From Leidyana gryllorum EB-2025a (taxonomy: Eukaryota; Apicomplexa): a stretch of 31,263 nucleotides of DNA. The stretch is taken from assembly GCA_048772705.1 (NCBI GenBank), contig JBLWGC010000117.1, forward strand, positions 1 through 31,263, given 5' to 3'. A program made the position numbers and the translations under genes. Under the pieces are notes generated by a model, which saw nothing but the letters and a program-made list of their open reading frames with translations, did no database searches and had not been told where the DNA came from. Below are positions 21,146 through 28,353 of the stretch, in pieces (positions within the stretch are counted from its first letter, which is position 1; each line of letters starts with the position of its first letter).

Positions 21146-21213
21146 GCTACTGGAGCAAAGTGCTCCAGTAATCCCCGTCAATAGTCACTGATTCGTGATC
21201 TTCGGCCTGCATT

Positions 21214-21285
21214 GCCTTCTTAGCTCAGGGGCAGAGCATTCGCTTAGTAAGCGAAAGGTCGCCGGCTCGTTTCCAGCAGAAGACT
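21214..21285 (+). tRNA. tRNA-Thr(AGT), damaged
   Basis: Loop TTAGTAA and D/anticodon arms are intact. B box GGCTCGTTTCC, one T-stem and one acceptor mismatch. Confidence 0.72.
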
Positions 21286-21339
21286 ATCGACTGGGCACCT
21301 GCAAAGCTTAAGTCTCTCAAGCTCCAATCATCGTAGCTG

Positions 21340-21411
21340 AGCCTGGTAGCTCAGCCAGCAGAGGGTAAGCCTCTTAGCCACAAAGTCGCAGACTGGAACC
21401 TGCCAGTACCT
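21340..21411 (+). pseudogene. Asn-like tRNA pseudogene
   Basis: TAGCTCAG, CCACAAAGTCGCAG and the 3' end recall Asn, but the anticodon 5' stem is replaced (GTAAGCCTCTTAG). A sister copy is at 30062. Confidence 0.6.
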
Positions 21412-21476
21412 GAGGCACCCACTAGCTCAACGCAAACTGCGGCCGAGTCTCGGGGTGCTGGAGCTCTTTCTCAAGT

Positions 21477-21547
21477 GCACTTGTGGTCCAAGGGTAGGAT
21501 GCGAGCTTCCCATGCTCGCAGCCCGGGTTCGAGTCCCGGCAGGTGCA
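21477..21547 (+). tRNA. tRNA-Gly-CCC: tRNA-Gly(CCC)
   Basis: Intact: GCACTTG/CAGGTGC acceptor, CGAGC/GCTCG stem, loop TTCCCAT, T arm CCGGG/CCCGG with TTCGAGT. Confidence 0.93.
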
Positions 21548-21626
21548 GCCGATCGTACAGACTTGACCGTGGCTGCAACGATATTTTCAACATTCCGGGG
21601 CGAAGAGCAATGCACTTTAGACTGCT

Positions 21627-21698
21627 TGCCCGAGCCAGGAATCGAGCCTGGGTTTGCACGGCCACAACGTGCTGTCCTAACCACTAGCTGACTCGGAC
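21627..21698 (-). tRNA. tRNA-His-GTG: tRNA-His(GTG)
   Basis: GTCCGAG/CTCGGGC (one wobble), loop TTGTGGC, T arm intact; D arm CAGCTAGTGG slightly altered. Confidence 0.87.
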
Positions 21699-21852
21699 AA
21701 TCTTTGAGCGAGGCTGTAGGGGTAGCGAAGCATCGATTAGGATGGAATGGAACAGGAGTGTCAGACGAACTACGTTGTAAGAAGTCCACTCCTCAACTCG
21801 CGGCGGGACGGAATTTGCTCGTCGAATATTTGATGCCACCACTACAATCACA

Positions 21853-21885
21853 TGCGTTGCCATCTAAGCAACTCGGCCCGTAAGA
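21853..21885 (-). pseudogene. tRNA-Tyr 5' relic
   Basis: Inverted match to the Tyr relic start at 15493 (GGGCCG, GCTTAGATGG); only the acceptor and D arm are left. Confidence 0.45.
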
Positions 21886-21945
21886 GTACTTCGGGGCGGT
21901 ACACCGACGGGGTGCCCGAGGGAAGGTGTAATCAGTTACAGTCTC

Positions 21946-22027
21946 GGCAAGGTGGCCGAGCGGTTAAGGCGGCGGCCTGCCAAGCCGTTGGGTTTTACCC
22001 GCGTGAATTCGAATCTCACCCTTGTCG
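21946..22027 (+). tRNA. Ser body with GCC anticodon
   Basis: 82-nt Ser-GCT body, acceptor GGCAAGG/CCTTGTC, with loop CTGCCAA, so GCC (Gly GGC). G53A costs one T-stem pair (B box GAATTCGAATC). Confidence 0.8.
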
Positions 22028-22236
22028 GCAGCATTCGCGCAGGGCGCAATTGCTTCAATGATTGAAGTGAGCGACTCAAATCCAACGCTCTACGCCGGGC
22101 GCTATATACAGGAGCCAATTAAATTTTCCAGACGTCAGTAGAGAGACCCGTGTTGCGTGTGTCCAGTTGAGGGAAGCGCTAGTGGGGATAATTCTACCGA
22201 CTCAATTCTACCGACTCTTCTGGGATGGGCTGAATC

Positions 22237-22308
22237 GGTTGCGTGGTGTAGTGGTTAACACTGGAGACTCTGAATCTCCCGCCCTGGATTCGATTCCCGG
22301 CGCGACCT
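22237..22308 (+). tRNA. tRNA-Gln-CTG: tRNA-Gln(CTG)
   Basis: GGTTGCG/CGCGACC, GGAGA/TCTCC, loop CTCTGAA, D arm GTGTAGTGGTTAACAC. One T-stem mismatch from G53A. Confidence 0.85.
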
Positions 22309-22372
22309 TGCAAGTGGTCCTCACTGCTCCGTGAAACTTCGCCACTCCTCTTGGGCTGTGGGGACCATTCAT

Positions 22373-22443
22373 GCAGCCACGGTCTAGTGGTTACGACGTC
22401 TGCTGAACACGCAGAAAGTCCGAGGTGAATCCTCGGTGGTATA
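22373..22443 (+). pseudogene. tRNA-Val pseudogene (AAC)
   Basis: Acceptor 5' half and anticodon stem match Val; loop TGAACAC loses U33 and the T loop is missing its TTC core. Confidence 0.68.
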
Positions 22444-22498
22444 ACTCCTAACTTTCAGCGAGAACCAAAGGAGAGAATCTTAAGCGAAACCACCTGTG

Positions 22499-22570
22499 CT
22501 CTGAGACCGGGAATCGAACCCGGGTCTTCCGCGTGACAGGCGGAAATACTAACCACTATACTATCTCGGA
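22499..22570 (-). tRNA. tRNA-Asp-GTC: tRNA-Asp(GTC)
   Basis: Anticodon, D and T arms intact; one acceptor mismatch (TCTCAGA). Confidence 0.85.
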
Positions 22571-22661
22571 CGCTCTGAACACGCCGGCCTCCAATCCCAG
22601 AAGTCTTTATATTTTGGCTCACGGACAAAAAACGCGTGGAGCGGTGAACCAACAACACTGT

Positions 22662-22721
22662 GGCAAGATAGCCGAGTTGTCTGAGGCGCTGTGCTCAGAC
22701 CGCTGTCCGAAAGGGCGAGGA
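22662..22721 (+). pseudogene. tRNA-Leu pseudogene, 3' truncated (CAG)
   Basis: Leu from acceptor through loop CTCAGAC and variable arm, then diverged; T arm missing. Sister copy at 30370. Confidence 0.65.
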
Positions 22722-22761
22722 TCTGGGGTTGAGCCTTTTGAACCCCGGAGCAGTTGGACGG

Positions 22762-22841
22762 CCGGGGGTAGCTCAGTTGGTAGAGCATCTGACTGTAGTG
22801 CTGGCATCAGATAGTCGGCGGTTCGATTCCGTCCCACCGGA
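22762..22841 (+). tRNA. tRNA-Tyr-GTA: tRNA-Tyr(GTA) with 7-nt intron
   Basis: C1:G72 acceptor CCGGGGG/CCACCGG (one mismatch), stem TCTGA/TCAGA, T arm GGCGG/CCGTC with TTCGATT. GTA is at 22795-22797. Between the stems lie 14 nt, so a 7-nt intron, TGCTGGC (22799-22805), follows position 37, the canonical site. Confidence 0.88.
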
Positions 22842-23029
22842 AGTAGAGTGGTGATTGGCAAAGTACTACTCAACCTGATGGGTTTTGCAGACATCGTTGA
22901 TGGGCCAACTAGAATGAATCTGGCGAAGATTCTATGCATATACAACTCAAATCTTGTCTCAGCTGTCGGAGCAGCATATCTTAGACAACCTTGAAGAGAC
23001 GTGGCGTATTGAGTCAACAACTGACAGAC

Positions 23030-23101
23030 GGGCTGTTCTGGGAATCGAACCCAGAACTTCTTCCACCCAAAGGAAGGATCATACCACTAGACCAAACAGC
23101 C
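23030..23101 (-). tRNA. tRNA-Pro-TGG: tRNA-Pro(TGG)
   Basis: Intact with loop TTTGGGT. It begins a block (23030-23695) directly repeated at 25487-26178. Confidence 0.93.
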
Positions 23102-23189
23102 GAATGGTCGGTGGTGCAAATTGCTGGTAGAGTCGGGACACTGGTCATTATATGTCAAGAACCACTAAATGCTATGGTGTCTGCAAAGC

Positions 23190-23262
23190 GGGCGACTAGC
23201 TCAAATGACATAGCACTCGCTTAACATGCGAGAGATACTGGGATAGATGCCCAGGTCGTCCA
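23190..23262 (+). pseudogene. Ala body with AAC anticodon
   Basis: GGGCGAC/GTCGTCC acceptor and CTCGC/GCGAG stem are Ala; the loop TTAACAT carries AAC (Val). D loop ATGACATAG and B box GGATAGATGCC are damaged. Confidence 0.75.
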
Positions 23263-23338
23263 AGCCTCTAACGGCTGCACCCGCGGTATATGAAAACAGA
23301 GTCACGACCGAAGGGAGTTGATGCCCGATCACATCGCA

Positions 23339-23420
23339 CGACAACTGCTGGATTTGAATCAGCGCGGGCCCGGCCCAGTAGATTTCGAGTCTACCCCCTT
23401 AACCACTCGGGCAAGTTGCC
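23339..23420 (-). tRNA. tRNA-Ser-CGA: tRNA-Ser(CGA)
   Basis: 82 nt, loop CTCGAAA, acceptor and anticodon perfect; T stem GCTGA/CCAGC has one mismatch from G53A. Confidence 0.83.
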
Positions 23421-23486
23421 AACGGTAGAACTCGGCATGCCGCAGGCAGTGGCTTCACATACGGTTCAGCAGCTTGACTCGGACCG

Positions 23487-23554
23487 CTCGCGCTGTCCGA
23501 ACCCGCGGTCTCTTCATTGAAAGTCTTGTGCTCTACCGACGGAGCTGGCGCGGC
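23487..23554 (-). pseudogene. Lys-derived relic, cassette form
   Basis: GCCGCGCCAGCTCC start, TTTCAATGAAGAGACC middle, GACAGCGCGAG end. Confidence 0.6.
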
Positions 23555-23621
23555 AAGGAAGCTTGGACTTGGAAAAAAATTCCTTTCGTATTGGCAACTC
23601 TTTATCAAAGATCCACTCACT

Positions 23622-23695
23622 GGGTCACGCCCGGGCTCGAACCGGGGACCTTGAGCTTATTAGGCTCACGCTCTAACCGACTGAGCTACGCGACC
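23622..23695 (-). tRNA. tRNA-Ile-AAT: tRNA-Ile(AAT)
   Basis: Intact stems, loop CTAATAA and the standard T loop TTCGAGC. The discriminator is C where the other copies have A. Confidence 0.9.
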
Positions 23696-23816
23696 ACTTC
23701 TGCGGCGACAGATGGCACCTATTCACTTACTTGATGCCTCTGCGTCGCCACGGCAATCTCTAGCATGTACTGCTGGTGTTTTGAGCCCAGCCGCCTACTC
23801 CGATGATCGCAGCACA

Positions 23817-23898
23817 GGACAACTGCTGGATTTGAACCAGCGCGGGCCAGGCCCCGTAGATTTCTAGTCTACCCCCTTAACCACTCGTGCAAGGTGCC
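23817..23898 (-). tRNA. tRNA-Ser(AGA), acceptor weakened
   Basis: Loop CTAGAAA, anticodon and T arms intact; acceptor GGCACCT/AGTTGTC has one mismatch, D arm GCACGAG is changed, discriminator C. Confidence 0.78.
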
Positions 23899-23964
23899 GC
23901 TGTCAAACTTGGCATTTCGCGGCCAGTGGCTTCACATAAGGTTCAGCGAGCTTTACTAGGACTG

Positions 23965-24033
23965 CTCGCGCCGCCCGAACCCGCGGATCTCCCCTTCAAA
24001 AGTCTTGCGCTCCACTGACGGAGTTGGGGCGGC
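23965..24033 (-). pseudogene. Lys-derived relic, cassette form
   Basis: As 14442, with TTTTGAAGGGGAGATCC in the middle and GGGCGGCGCGAG at the end. Confidence 0.58.
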
Positions 24034-24203
24034 AAGGAAGCTCGCCCCGTACCCGAGGAAGGCCCAAGATTCCACGATCAATACAAATGGAATTGGTTAC
24101 TAAGTCCGAATCTGTAGCAGAGATCCACTCGCTTGATCAGGCCGACATACCATTTTTTCCAAGACGGTACGGCTCTCGGCCGAAGCCCCAACTCAACCAC
24201 TCG

Positions 24204-24276
24204 TCCACTGTAGTCTAAGTGGCTAGGATATGCGGCTGTCGCCCGCACGATCCGGGTTCAAGTCCAGGCAGTGGAA
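24204..24276 (+). tRNA. Glu body with GTC anticodon
   Basis: Glu acceptor TCCACTG/CAGTGGA and TGCGG/CCGCA stem, but loop CTGTCGC gives GTC (Asp). One T-stem mismatch (CCAGG). Confidence 0.77.
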
Positions 24277-24336
24277 ATCCAGCAGAGTGTGGTTGTAGGC
24301 AACGGTTCCTGTCTTACTCCCAGAGACATTGACTTG

Positions 24337-24409
24337 CACCGCCCGCGGGGCTCGAACCCGCGACTGCAAGATTAAAAGTCTTGCGCTCTACGGACTGAGC
24401 TAGCGCGGC
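24337..24409 (-). tRNA. tRNA-Lys-TTT: tRNA-Lys(TTT)
   Basis: CAAGA/TCTTG stem, loop CTTTTAA and T arm CGCGG/CCGCG are perfect. One acceptor mismatch (GCCGCGC/GGGCGGT). It is the only Lys-TTT here. Confidence 0.88.
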
Positions 24410-24510
24410 AGGGAAGCTCTAAACTTAGTTACACCCTATTTACCGTTGGGTGGAGCAGCCGATGTCCTCTCTTGATCGCTACACACTTCTATTTGACGGC
24501 TCCGTTAGTC

Positions 24511-24583
24511 GGCGCTATGGCCTAATGGATATGGCATCGGTCTACGGAACCGGGGATTCTGGGTTCGAGTCCCAGTAGCGTCT
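24511..24583 (+). tRNA. tRNA-Arg-ACG: tRNA-Arg(ACG)
   Basis: Intact, same sequence as 7182. The surrounding 24440-24765 is an inverted copy of 7010-7290. Confidence 0.93.
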
Positions 24584-24696
24584 GGGCGAACGGCCGGGTT
24601 GCAGCCTGTTGAGTCAACAACTCAGATCCTGTCTTAGCTGTCAGGGACATTGTCCGGGATGGGTCGAGTGCCGTGTTGGGTCAACAACTATCAGAC

Positions 24697-24762
24697 GGCC
24701 TGTTCTGGGAATCGAACCCAGGACTTCTTCCAGGAAGAATCATACCACTAGACCAAACAGCC
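24697..24762 (-). pseudogene. tRNA-Pro lacking its anticodon
   Basis: D arm and T arm match Pro, and the anticodon stem halves are present, but CTTCC runs directly into TGGAAG. Six loop bases including the anticodon are gone. One acceptor mismatch. Confidence 0.82.
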
Positions 24763-24851
24763 GACAACCCACCATCCCGGTACAGCCCCCAGTACTGTGG
24801 AATCAGTCGGCACAGCACGCGTTTCGGCTCCCTCTTTCATGTTGGACACTG

Positions 24852-24923
24852 AGCAGCGTGGCTCAATGGGAGAGTGTTGGGCTCCTGACAGGAAGGTCCG
24901 TCGGTCGAAACGACGCACTGCTA
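24852..24923 (+). pseudogene. tRNA-iMet pseudogene
   Basis: Initiator body with A54 changed, loop CTCCTGA and a broken anticodon 3' stem. Confidence 0.7.
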
Positions 24924-25014
24924 AGCGTCAGCAGGAGGACACACTTATAGAAATGATACAGGCGTCTTTTTGATTCAAGACCTCCCCGATCTGGCTATCG
25001 ACCGCTACACGTTT

Positions 25015-25055
25015 GGCGTGCAAAGTCACCTTTCTACCGCTTGAAATAGCCGCCA
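25015..25055 (-). pseudogene. tRNA-Ala 5' relic
   Basis: Inverted partial copy of 18847: GGCGGCTATTTCAAG and the TTTGCACG loop region. Confidence 0.48.
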
Positions 25056-25246
25056 ACCCGCCAAACCCAAGTGAACTTTCCCCGCCTCGGTTCCTCAACA
25101 GTGGCACTTCGAGCTCTCAAGCTCAACACTGCGGCACAGATCGCGGGGTGGTCGGAGATGCCAAACTCGAATTTGGATCGCGTAAGTCTGCATGGCTCGG
25201 AATGTCAGCCACTCTTGTCGATTCCGCTGTAGAGCGAGACCACGAG

Positions 25247-25319
25247 AACGGTGGGCGGGACTCAAACCCACAACCTTTGCCTCCGGAGGGCAACACGCTA
25301 TCCATTGCGCCACCACCGC
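25247..25319 (-). tRNA. tRNA-Arg(CCG), B box damaged
   Basis: GCGGTGG/CCACCGT acceptor, TTGCC/GGCAA stem, loop CTCCGGA. T loop TTTGAGT has lost C56; the sound copy is at 27184. Confidence 0.8.
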
Positions 25320-25365
25320 ACAATCCACAGCCTCACTGTCTGCGACCCCTGAGTCGGTGATATCG

Positions 25366-25398
25366 CCTGGCCCCGCTGGTTCGATTCAGCAGGTGTCA
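25366..25398 (+). pseudogene. tRNA-Ser 3' fragment
   Basis: CCTGGCCCCGCTGGTTCGATTC followed by AGCAGGTGTC recalls the Ser variable and T arms. Repeated downstream of the other Arg-CCG at 27302. Confidence 0.5.
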
Positions 25399-25486
25399 AG
25401 TGGACGTAGTAGGCGGAGTTCGAAAGACTCCTTAACTCCTTATCTTATTTGAGACACTGCTAGACCCTCGTCAGAGCCTAGCAAAA

Positions 25487-25558
25487 GGGCTGTTCTGGGA
25501 ATCGAACCCAGGACTCCTTCCACCCTAAGGAAGGATCATACCACTAGACCAAACAGCC
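25487..25558 (-). tRNA. tRNA-Pro-AGG: tRNA-Pro(AGG)
   Basis: Intact: loop TTAGGGT, CTTCC/GGAAG stem, T arm CTGGG/CCCAG. Confidence 0.94.
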
Positions 25559-25646
25559 GACTGGTCGGTGGTGCAAATTGCTGGTAGAGTCGGGACACTG
25601 GTCATTATATGTCAAGAACCACTAAATGCTATGGTGTCTGCAAAGC

Positions 25647-25719
25647 GGGCGACCAGCTCAAATGACATAGCACTCGCTTAACATGCGAGAGATACTGGGA
25701 TCGATGCCCAGGTCGTCCA
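25647..25719 (+). tRNA. Ala body with AAC anticodon
   Basis: As 23190 but with an intact ATCGATG T loop. Loop TTAACAT gives AAC (Val). D loop ATGACATAG lacks the GG pair, so the A box is doubtful. Confidence 0.77.
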
Positions 25720-25791
25720 AGCCTCTAACGGCTGCACCCGCGGTATATGAAAACAGAGTCACGACCGAAGGTGATGCCCGATCACATCGCA

Positions 25792-25874
25792 CGACAACTG
25801 CTGGATTCGAACCAGCGCGGGCCCGGCCCAGTAGATTTCGAGTCTAACCCCCTTAACCACCCGGGCAAGTTGCC
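25792..25874 (-). pseudogene. tRNA-Ser(CGA) with stem insertion
   Basis: As 23339 with a perfect T arm, but an extra T in the anticodon stem (GGTTAGACTCG) makes 83 nt. Confidence 0.72.
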
Positions 25875-25940
25875 AACGGTAGAACTCGGCATGCCGCAGG
25901 CAGTGGCTTCACATACGGTTCAGCAGCTTGACTCGGACCG

Positions 25941-26008
25941 CTCGCGCTGTCCGAACCCGCGGTCTCGCCATTGAAAGTCTTGCGCTCTACCGACGGAGCT
26001 GGCGCGGC
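25941..26008 (-). pseudogene. Lys-derived relic, cassette form
   Basis: As 11511, of which it is an inverted near-copy. Confidence 0.6.
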
Positions 26009-26104
26009 AGGGAAGTGCGGACCTGGTAACAAGTTCCTTCCGTATTGGTCGCAGAATGTTGGGGCTCGAGTCCATGGCGACTCTTTATCAGAGATTTACT
26101 CACT

Positions 26105-26178
26105 TGGTCACGCCCGGGCTCGAGCCGGGGACCTTGAGCTTATTAGGCTCACGCTCTAACCGACTGAGCTACGCGACC
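26105..26178 (-). tRNA. tRNA-Ile-AAT: tRNA-Ile(AAT)
   Basis: Same as 11341, including the CTCGAGC T loop. Confidence 0.87.
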
Positions 26179-26216
26179 ACTTCTGCGACGACAGATGGCA
26201 CCGACCCGGATGCTGG

Positions 26217-26232
26217 ATCCTCGGTGGCTGTA
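26217..26232 (+). pseudogene. tRNA-Val 3' fragment at junction
   Basis: GATCCTCGGTGGCTGTA is the Val T 3' stem and acceptor; the junction with the Ile flank cuts the rest. Confidence 0.65.
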
Positions 26233-26287
26233 GCTCGCAACTTTCAGCGAGAACCGAAGCAGAGAATCTTAAGCGAAACCACCTGCG

Positions 26288-26359
26288 TTTCGAGACCGGG
26301 AATCGAACCCGGGTCTTCCGCGTGACAGGCGGAGACATTAACCACTATACTGACTCGGA
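26288..26359 (-). tRNA. tRNA-Asp(GTC), acceptor damaged
   Basis: Copy of 9328 with the same two acceptor mismatches and one D-arm difference. Confidence 0.75.
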
Positions 26360-26450
26360 CGCTCCGAACACGCCGGCCTCCAATCCCAGAAGTCTTTCTA
26401 TTCCGGCTCACGGACAAAAAACGCGTGGAGCGACGAACCAACAAGACTGC

Positions 26451-26530
26451 GGCAAGATGGCTGAGGGGTCTAAGGCGCTGTATTCAAGTCGCAGTTCGAA
26501 AGGGCGTGGGTCCAAATCCCACTCTTTTCA
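26451..26530 (+). tRNA. Leu body with CAA anticodon
   Basis: Copy of 9157: loop TTCAAGT, B box GGTCCAAATCC damaged. Confidence 0.7.
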
Positions 26531-26567
26531 GGTTGAGCCTCACACGGGAAACACAAAAGAGTCTGAT

Positions 26568-26637
26568 TGAGCCCATAGTGATTCGAAAACGCAACCTTCT
26601 GATCTGGAGTCAGACGCGGTACGTCGGCCATAGGCCC
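26568..26637 (-). pseudogene. tRNA-Trp pseudogene (CCA)
   Basis: Copy of 9050 with the same D-arm damage; it differs at one T-stem base. Confidence 0.72.
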
Positions 26638-26692
26638 AAAACCATCTCCCGCTCCAGACTCATTACTTGGTGGTCAGGAAAGGAGGTCTCAC

Positions 26693-26763
26693 GCATCTGT
26701 GGTCTAGTGGTAGAATGTCTCGTTGCCATCGAGACGACCCGGGTTCGATTCCCGGCAGATGCA
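26693..26763 (+). tRNA. tRNA-Gly-GCC: tRNA-Gly(GCC)
   Basis: Intact, same body as 8924. TTTT lies at 26785-26788. Confidence 0.95.
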
Positions 26764-26784
26764 GAGGAGATAATCCATGGTTGA

Positions 26785-26788
26785 TTTT
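26785..26788 (+). terminator. Candidate Pol III terminator after Gly
   Basis: TTTT 22 nt downstream, conserved with 8899-8902. Confidence 0.45.
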
Positions 26789-26836
26789 GCCAATGTTTCA
26801 TGCCTCATTTAGTGTCTGACCTTCAATCACATCACA

Positions 26837-26918
26837 CGACAACTCTTGGATTTGAACCAGCGCGGGCCAGGCCCAGTAGATTTCGAGTCTACCCCCTTAA
26901 CCACTCGGGCAAGTTGCC
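26837..26918 (-). tRNA. tRNA-Ser(CGA), T stem damaged
   Basis: Copy of 8769. Its upstream flank, however, matches the 11.6-kb copy rather than the 8.7-kb one, so a recombination point lies in or near this gene. Confidence 0.78.
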
Positions 26919-27060
26919 AACTGTCCAACTCGGTATGCCGCAGACAGTGGCTACGTATACGGCTCTCGCGCATGACAAGCACGCTGCGCGATATGGTCTT
27001 GGCCCTTCAAAGGTCGTAACTTCGAGTATTTAAATACGCTGCGTGCACCCGTACGAAGTT

Positions 27061-27081
27061 TGGACAACCTGGGTATCGATC
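27061..27081 (-). pseudogene. tRNA-Ala 3' fragment
   Basis: GATCGATACCCAGG and TTGTCCA are the Ala T arm and acceptor end; the remainder is lost. Mirror of the Ala at 28494. Confidence 0.55.
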
Positions 27082-27183
27082 GCGGTGGCCTGCGGTGCCA
27101 AACTTGAGTTTGGATGGCGCAAGTCTGCACGGCTCCGAATGGCAGCCACTCTTCTCGATTCCACGGTTGAGCGGGACTACGAG

Positions 27184-27256
27184 AACGGTGGGCGGGACTC
27201 GAACCCACAACCTTTGCCTCCGGAGGGCAACACGCTATCCATTGCGCCACCACCGC
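27184..27256 (-). tRNA. tRNA-Arg-CCG: tRNA-Arg(CCG)
   Basis: GCGGTGG/CCACCGT acceptor, TTGCC/GGCAA, loop CTCCGGA, T arm GTGGG/CCCGC with TTCGAGT (one wobble). Confidence 0.91.
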
Positions 27257-27301
27257 ACAACCCACAGCCTCACTGTCTTAAACACCTGAGTCGTCAGTAT
27301 C

Positions 27302-27336
27302 GCCTGGCCCCACTGGTTCGAATCTAGCAGCTGTCG
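27302..27336 (+). pseudogene. tRNA-Ser 3' fragment
   Basis: CCTGGCCCCACTGGTTCGAATC then AGCAGCTGTCG, matching 25366 and the Ser 3' end. Confidence 0.52.
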
Positions 27337-27424
27337 AGTGACGTGGTAGGCGGACTCGTTATCGTATTTGAGACAGGGGATGCGTGTATCAACTCTCCCA
27401 GACCCTCGTCAGCGGCTAGCAAAA

Positions 27425-27498
27425 AGGCTGTTTTAGGAATCGAACCCAGGACTCCTTCCACCCCCTAAGGAAGGATCATACCACTAGACCGAACAGCC
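27425..27498 (-). pseudogene. tRNA-Pro with 9-nt anticodon loop
   Basis: CTTCC/GGAAG encloses TTAGGGGGT, two G more than Pro-AGG. T 3' stem reads CCTAA and the discriminator is T, so it is probably decaying. Confidence 0.78.
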
Positions 27499-27552
27499 GA
27501 ATGTTAGGGGGATCCACGATGTAATGGCCAATTCCGCCCTGGAATGAGTACC

Positions 27553-27650
27553 GTTGCACAGAATGGGATTCGCACCCATGCAGACTTGCGCCTACCAGAA
27601 TGTGGCAAGATGCCCCAGTGGGCAAGGCGCTGTGTTCAGACCCCACTCAC
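27553..27650. pseudogene. Two opposed tRNA-Leu halves
   Basis: Copy of the 18000 fusion: minus-strand Leu-CAA 3' half (27553-27598), then plus-strand Leu-CAG 5' part (27603-27650). Confidence 0.7.
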
Positions 27651-27706
27651 ATGGTCGGCACTGGCTACCCGCAGGAACCCCAGACTACTTATTTCGATGC
27701 TGCATT

Positions 27707-27787
27707 GCGAGAATGCCCGAGAGGTTAAGGGGGTGGCCTTAAGATCCACTGGTTAATTCCGCGTGGGTTCGAACCCCACTTCTCGCA
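27707..27787 (+). tRNA. tRNA-Leu-TAA: tRNA-Leu(TAA)
   Basis: Identical to 18179, including the C-T closing pair below the CTTAAGA loop. Confidence 0.87.
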
Positions 27788-27919
27788 TAAGGAGGCAAGT
27801 GTCGGAGTTGTCGTGCGATATGATTGGAGGGGTCAGACACCAATTACGCATGAATTCTCACCCACTAGCTCAACGCAGACTGCGGCCGAGTCTCATGGTG
27901 CTGAAGCTCTTTCTCAAGT

Positions 27920-27990
27920 GCATTTGTGGTCCAAGGGTAGGATGCGAGCTTCCCATGCTCGCAGCCCAGGTTCGAGTCCCGGTAGGTGCA
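27920..27990 (+). tRNA. tRNA-Gly-CCC: tRNA-Gly(CCC)
   Basis: Loop TTCCCAT and CGAGC/GCTCG stem intact; acceptor GCATTTG/TAGGTGC pairs with wobbles; one T-stem mismatch (CCAGG/CCCGG). Confidence 0.84.
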
Positions 27991-28069
27991 GCCGATCGTA
28001 CAGACTTGACCATGGCTGCAACGATATTTTCAACATCTCGGGGCGAAGAGCAATGCACTTTAGACTGCT

Positions 28070-28141
28070 TGTCCGAGCCAGGAATCGAGCCTGGGATTGC
28101 ACGGCCACAACGTGCTGTCCTAACCACTAGACGACTTGGAC
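28070..28141 (-). tRNA. tRNA-His-GTG: tRNA-His(GTG)
   Basis: Loop TTGTGGC and T arm intact; one acceptor mismatch (GTCCAAG). It follows Gly-CCC as at 21627. Confidence 0.87.
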
Positions 28142-28255
28142 AATCTTTGAGCGAGGCTTTAGAGGTAGCGAAGCATCGATCCGGATGGAATCGAACAGGA
28201 ACGTCAGATGAATTACGTCATTTACCCGTCGAATAGCTGATGCCACTGCAATCAG

Positions 28256-28290
28256 ATGGGTTGCCATCTAAGCACCCCGGGCCGTGAGAA
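28256..28290 (-). pseudogene. tRNA-Tyr 5' relic
   Basis: CCCGGGGTGCTTAGATGGCAACC on the minus strand in part; same relic as 21853 and 15493. Confidence 0.48.
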
Positions 28291-28353
28291 AAGCCTTCCT
28301 TCTCGAGACTTCACGAACAGAAAACGTGTAAAGTGGCGAGCCAAGAACACTCC

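Larger units (their letters stand above)
25487..26178. repeat. Direct duplicate of 23030-23695
   Basis: Pro, Ala(AAC), Ser, Lys relic and Ile occur in the same order and orientation about 2.46 kb upstream, with shared spacers. Confidence 0.88.
26216..26924. repeat. Inverted duplicate of 8763-9473
   Basis: Val end, Asp, Leu, Trp, Gly and Ser in reversed order and strand, near-identical in spacers and genes. It joins the 11.3-kb-derived block at GGATCC (26216-26221). Confidence 0.9.
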
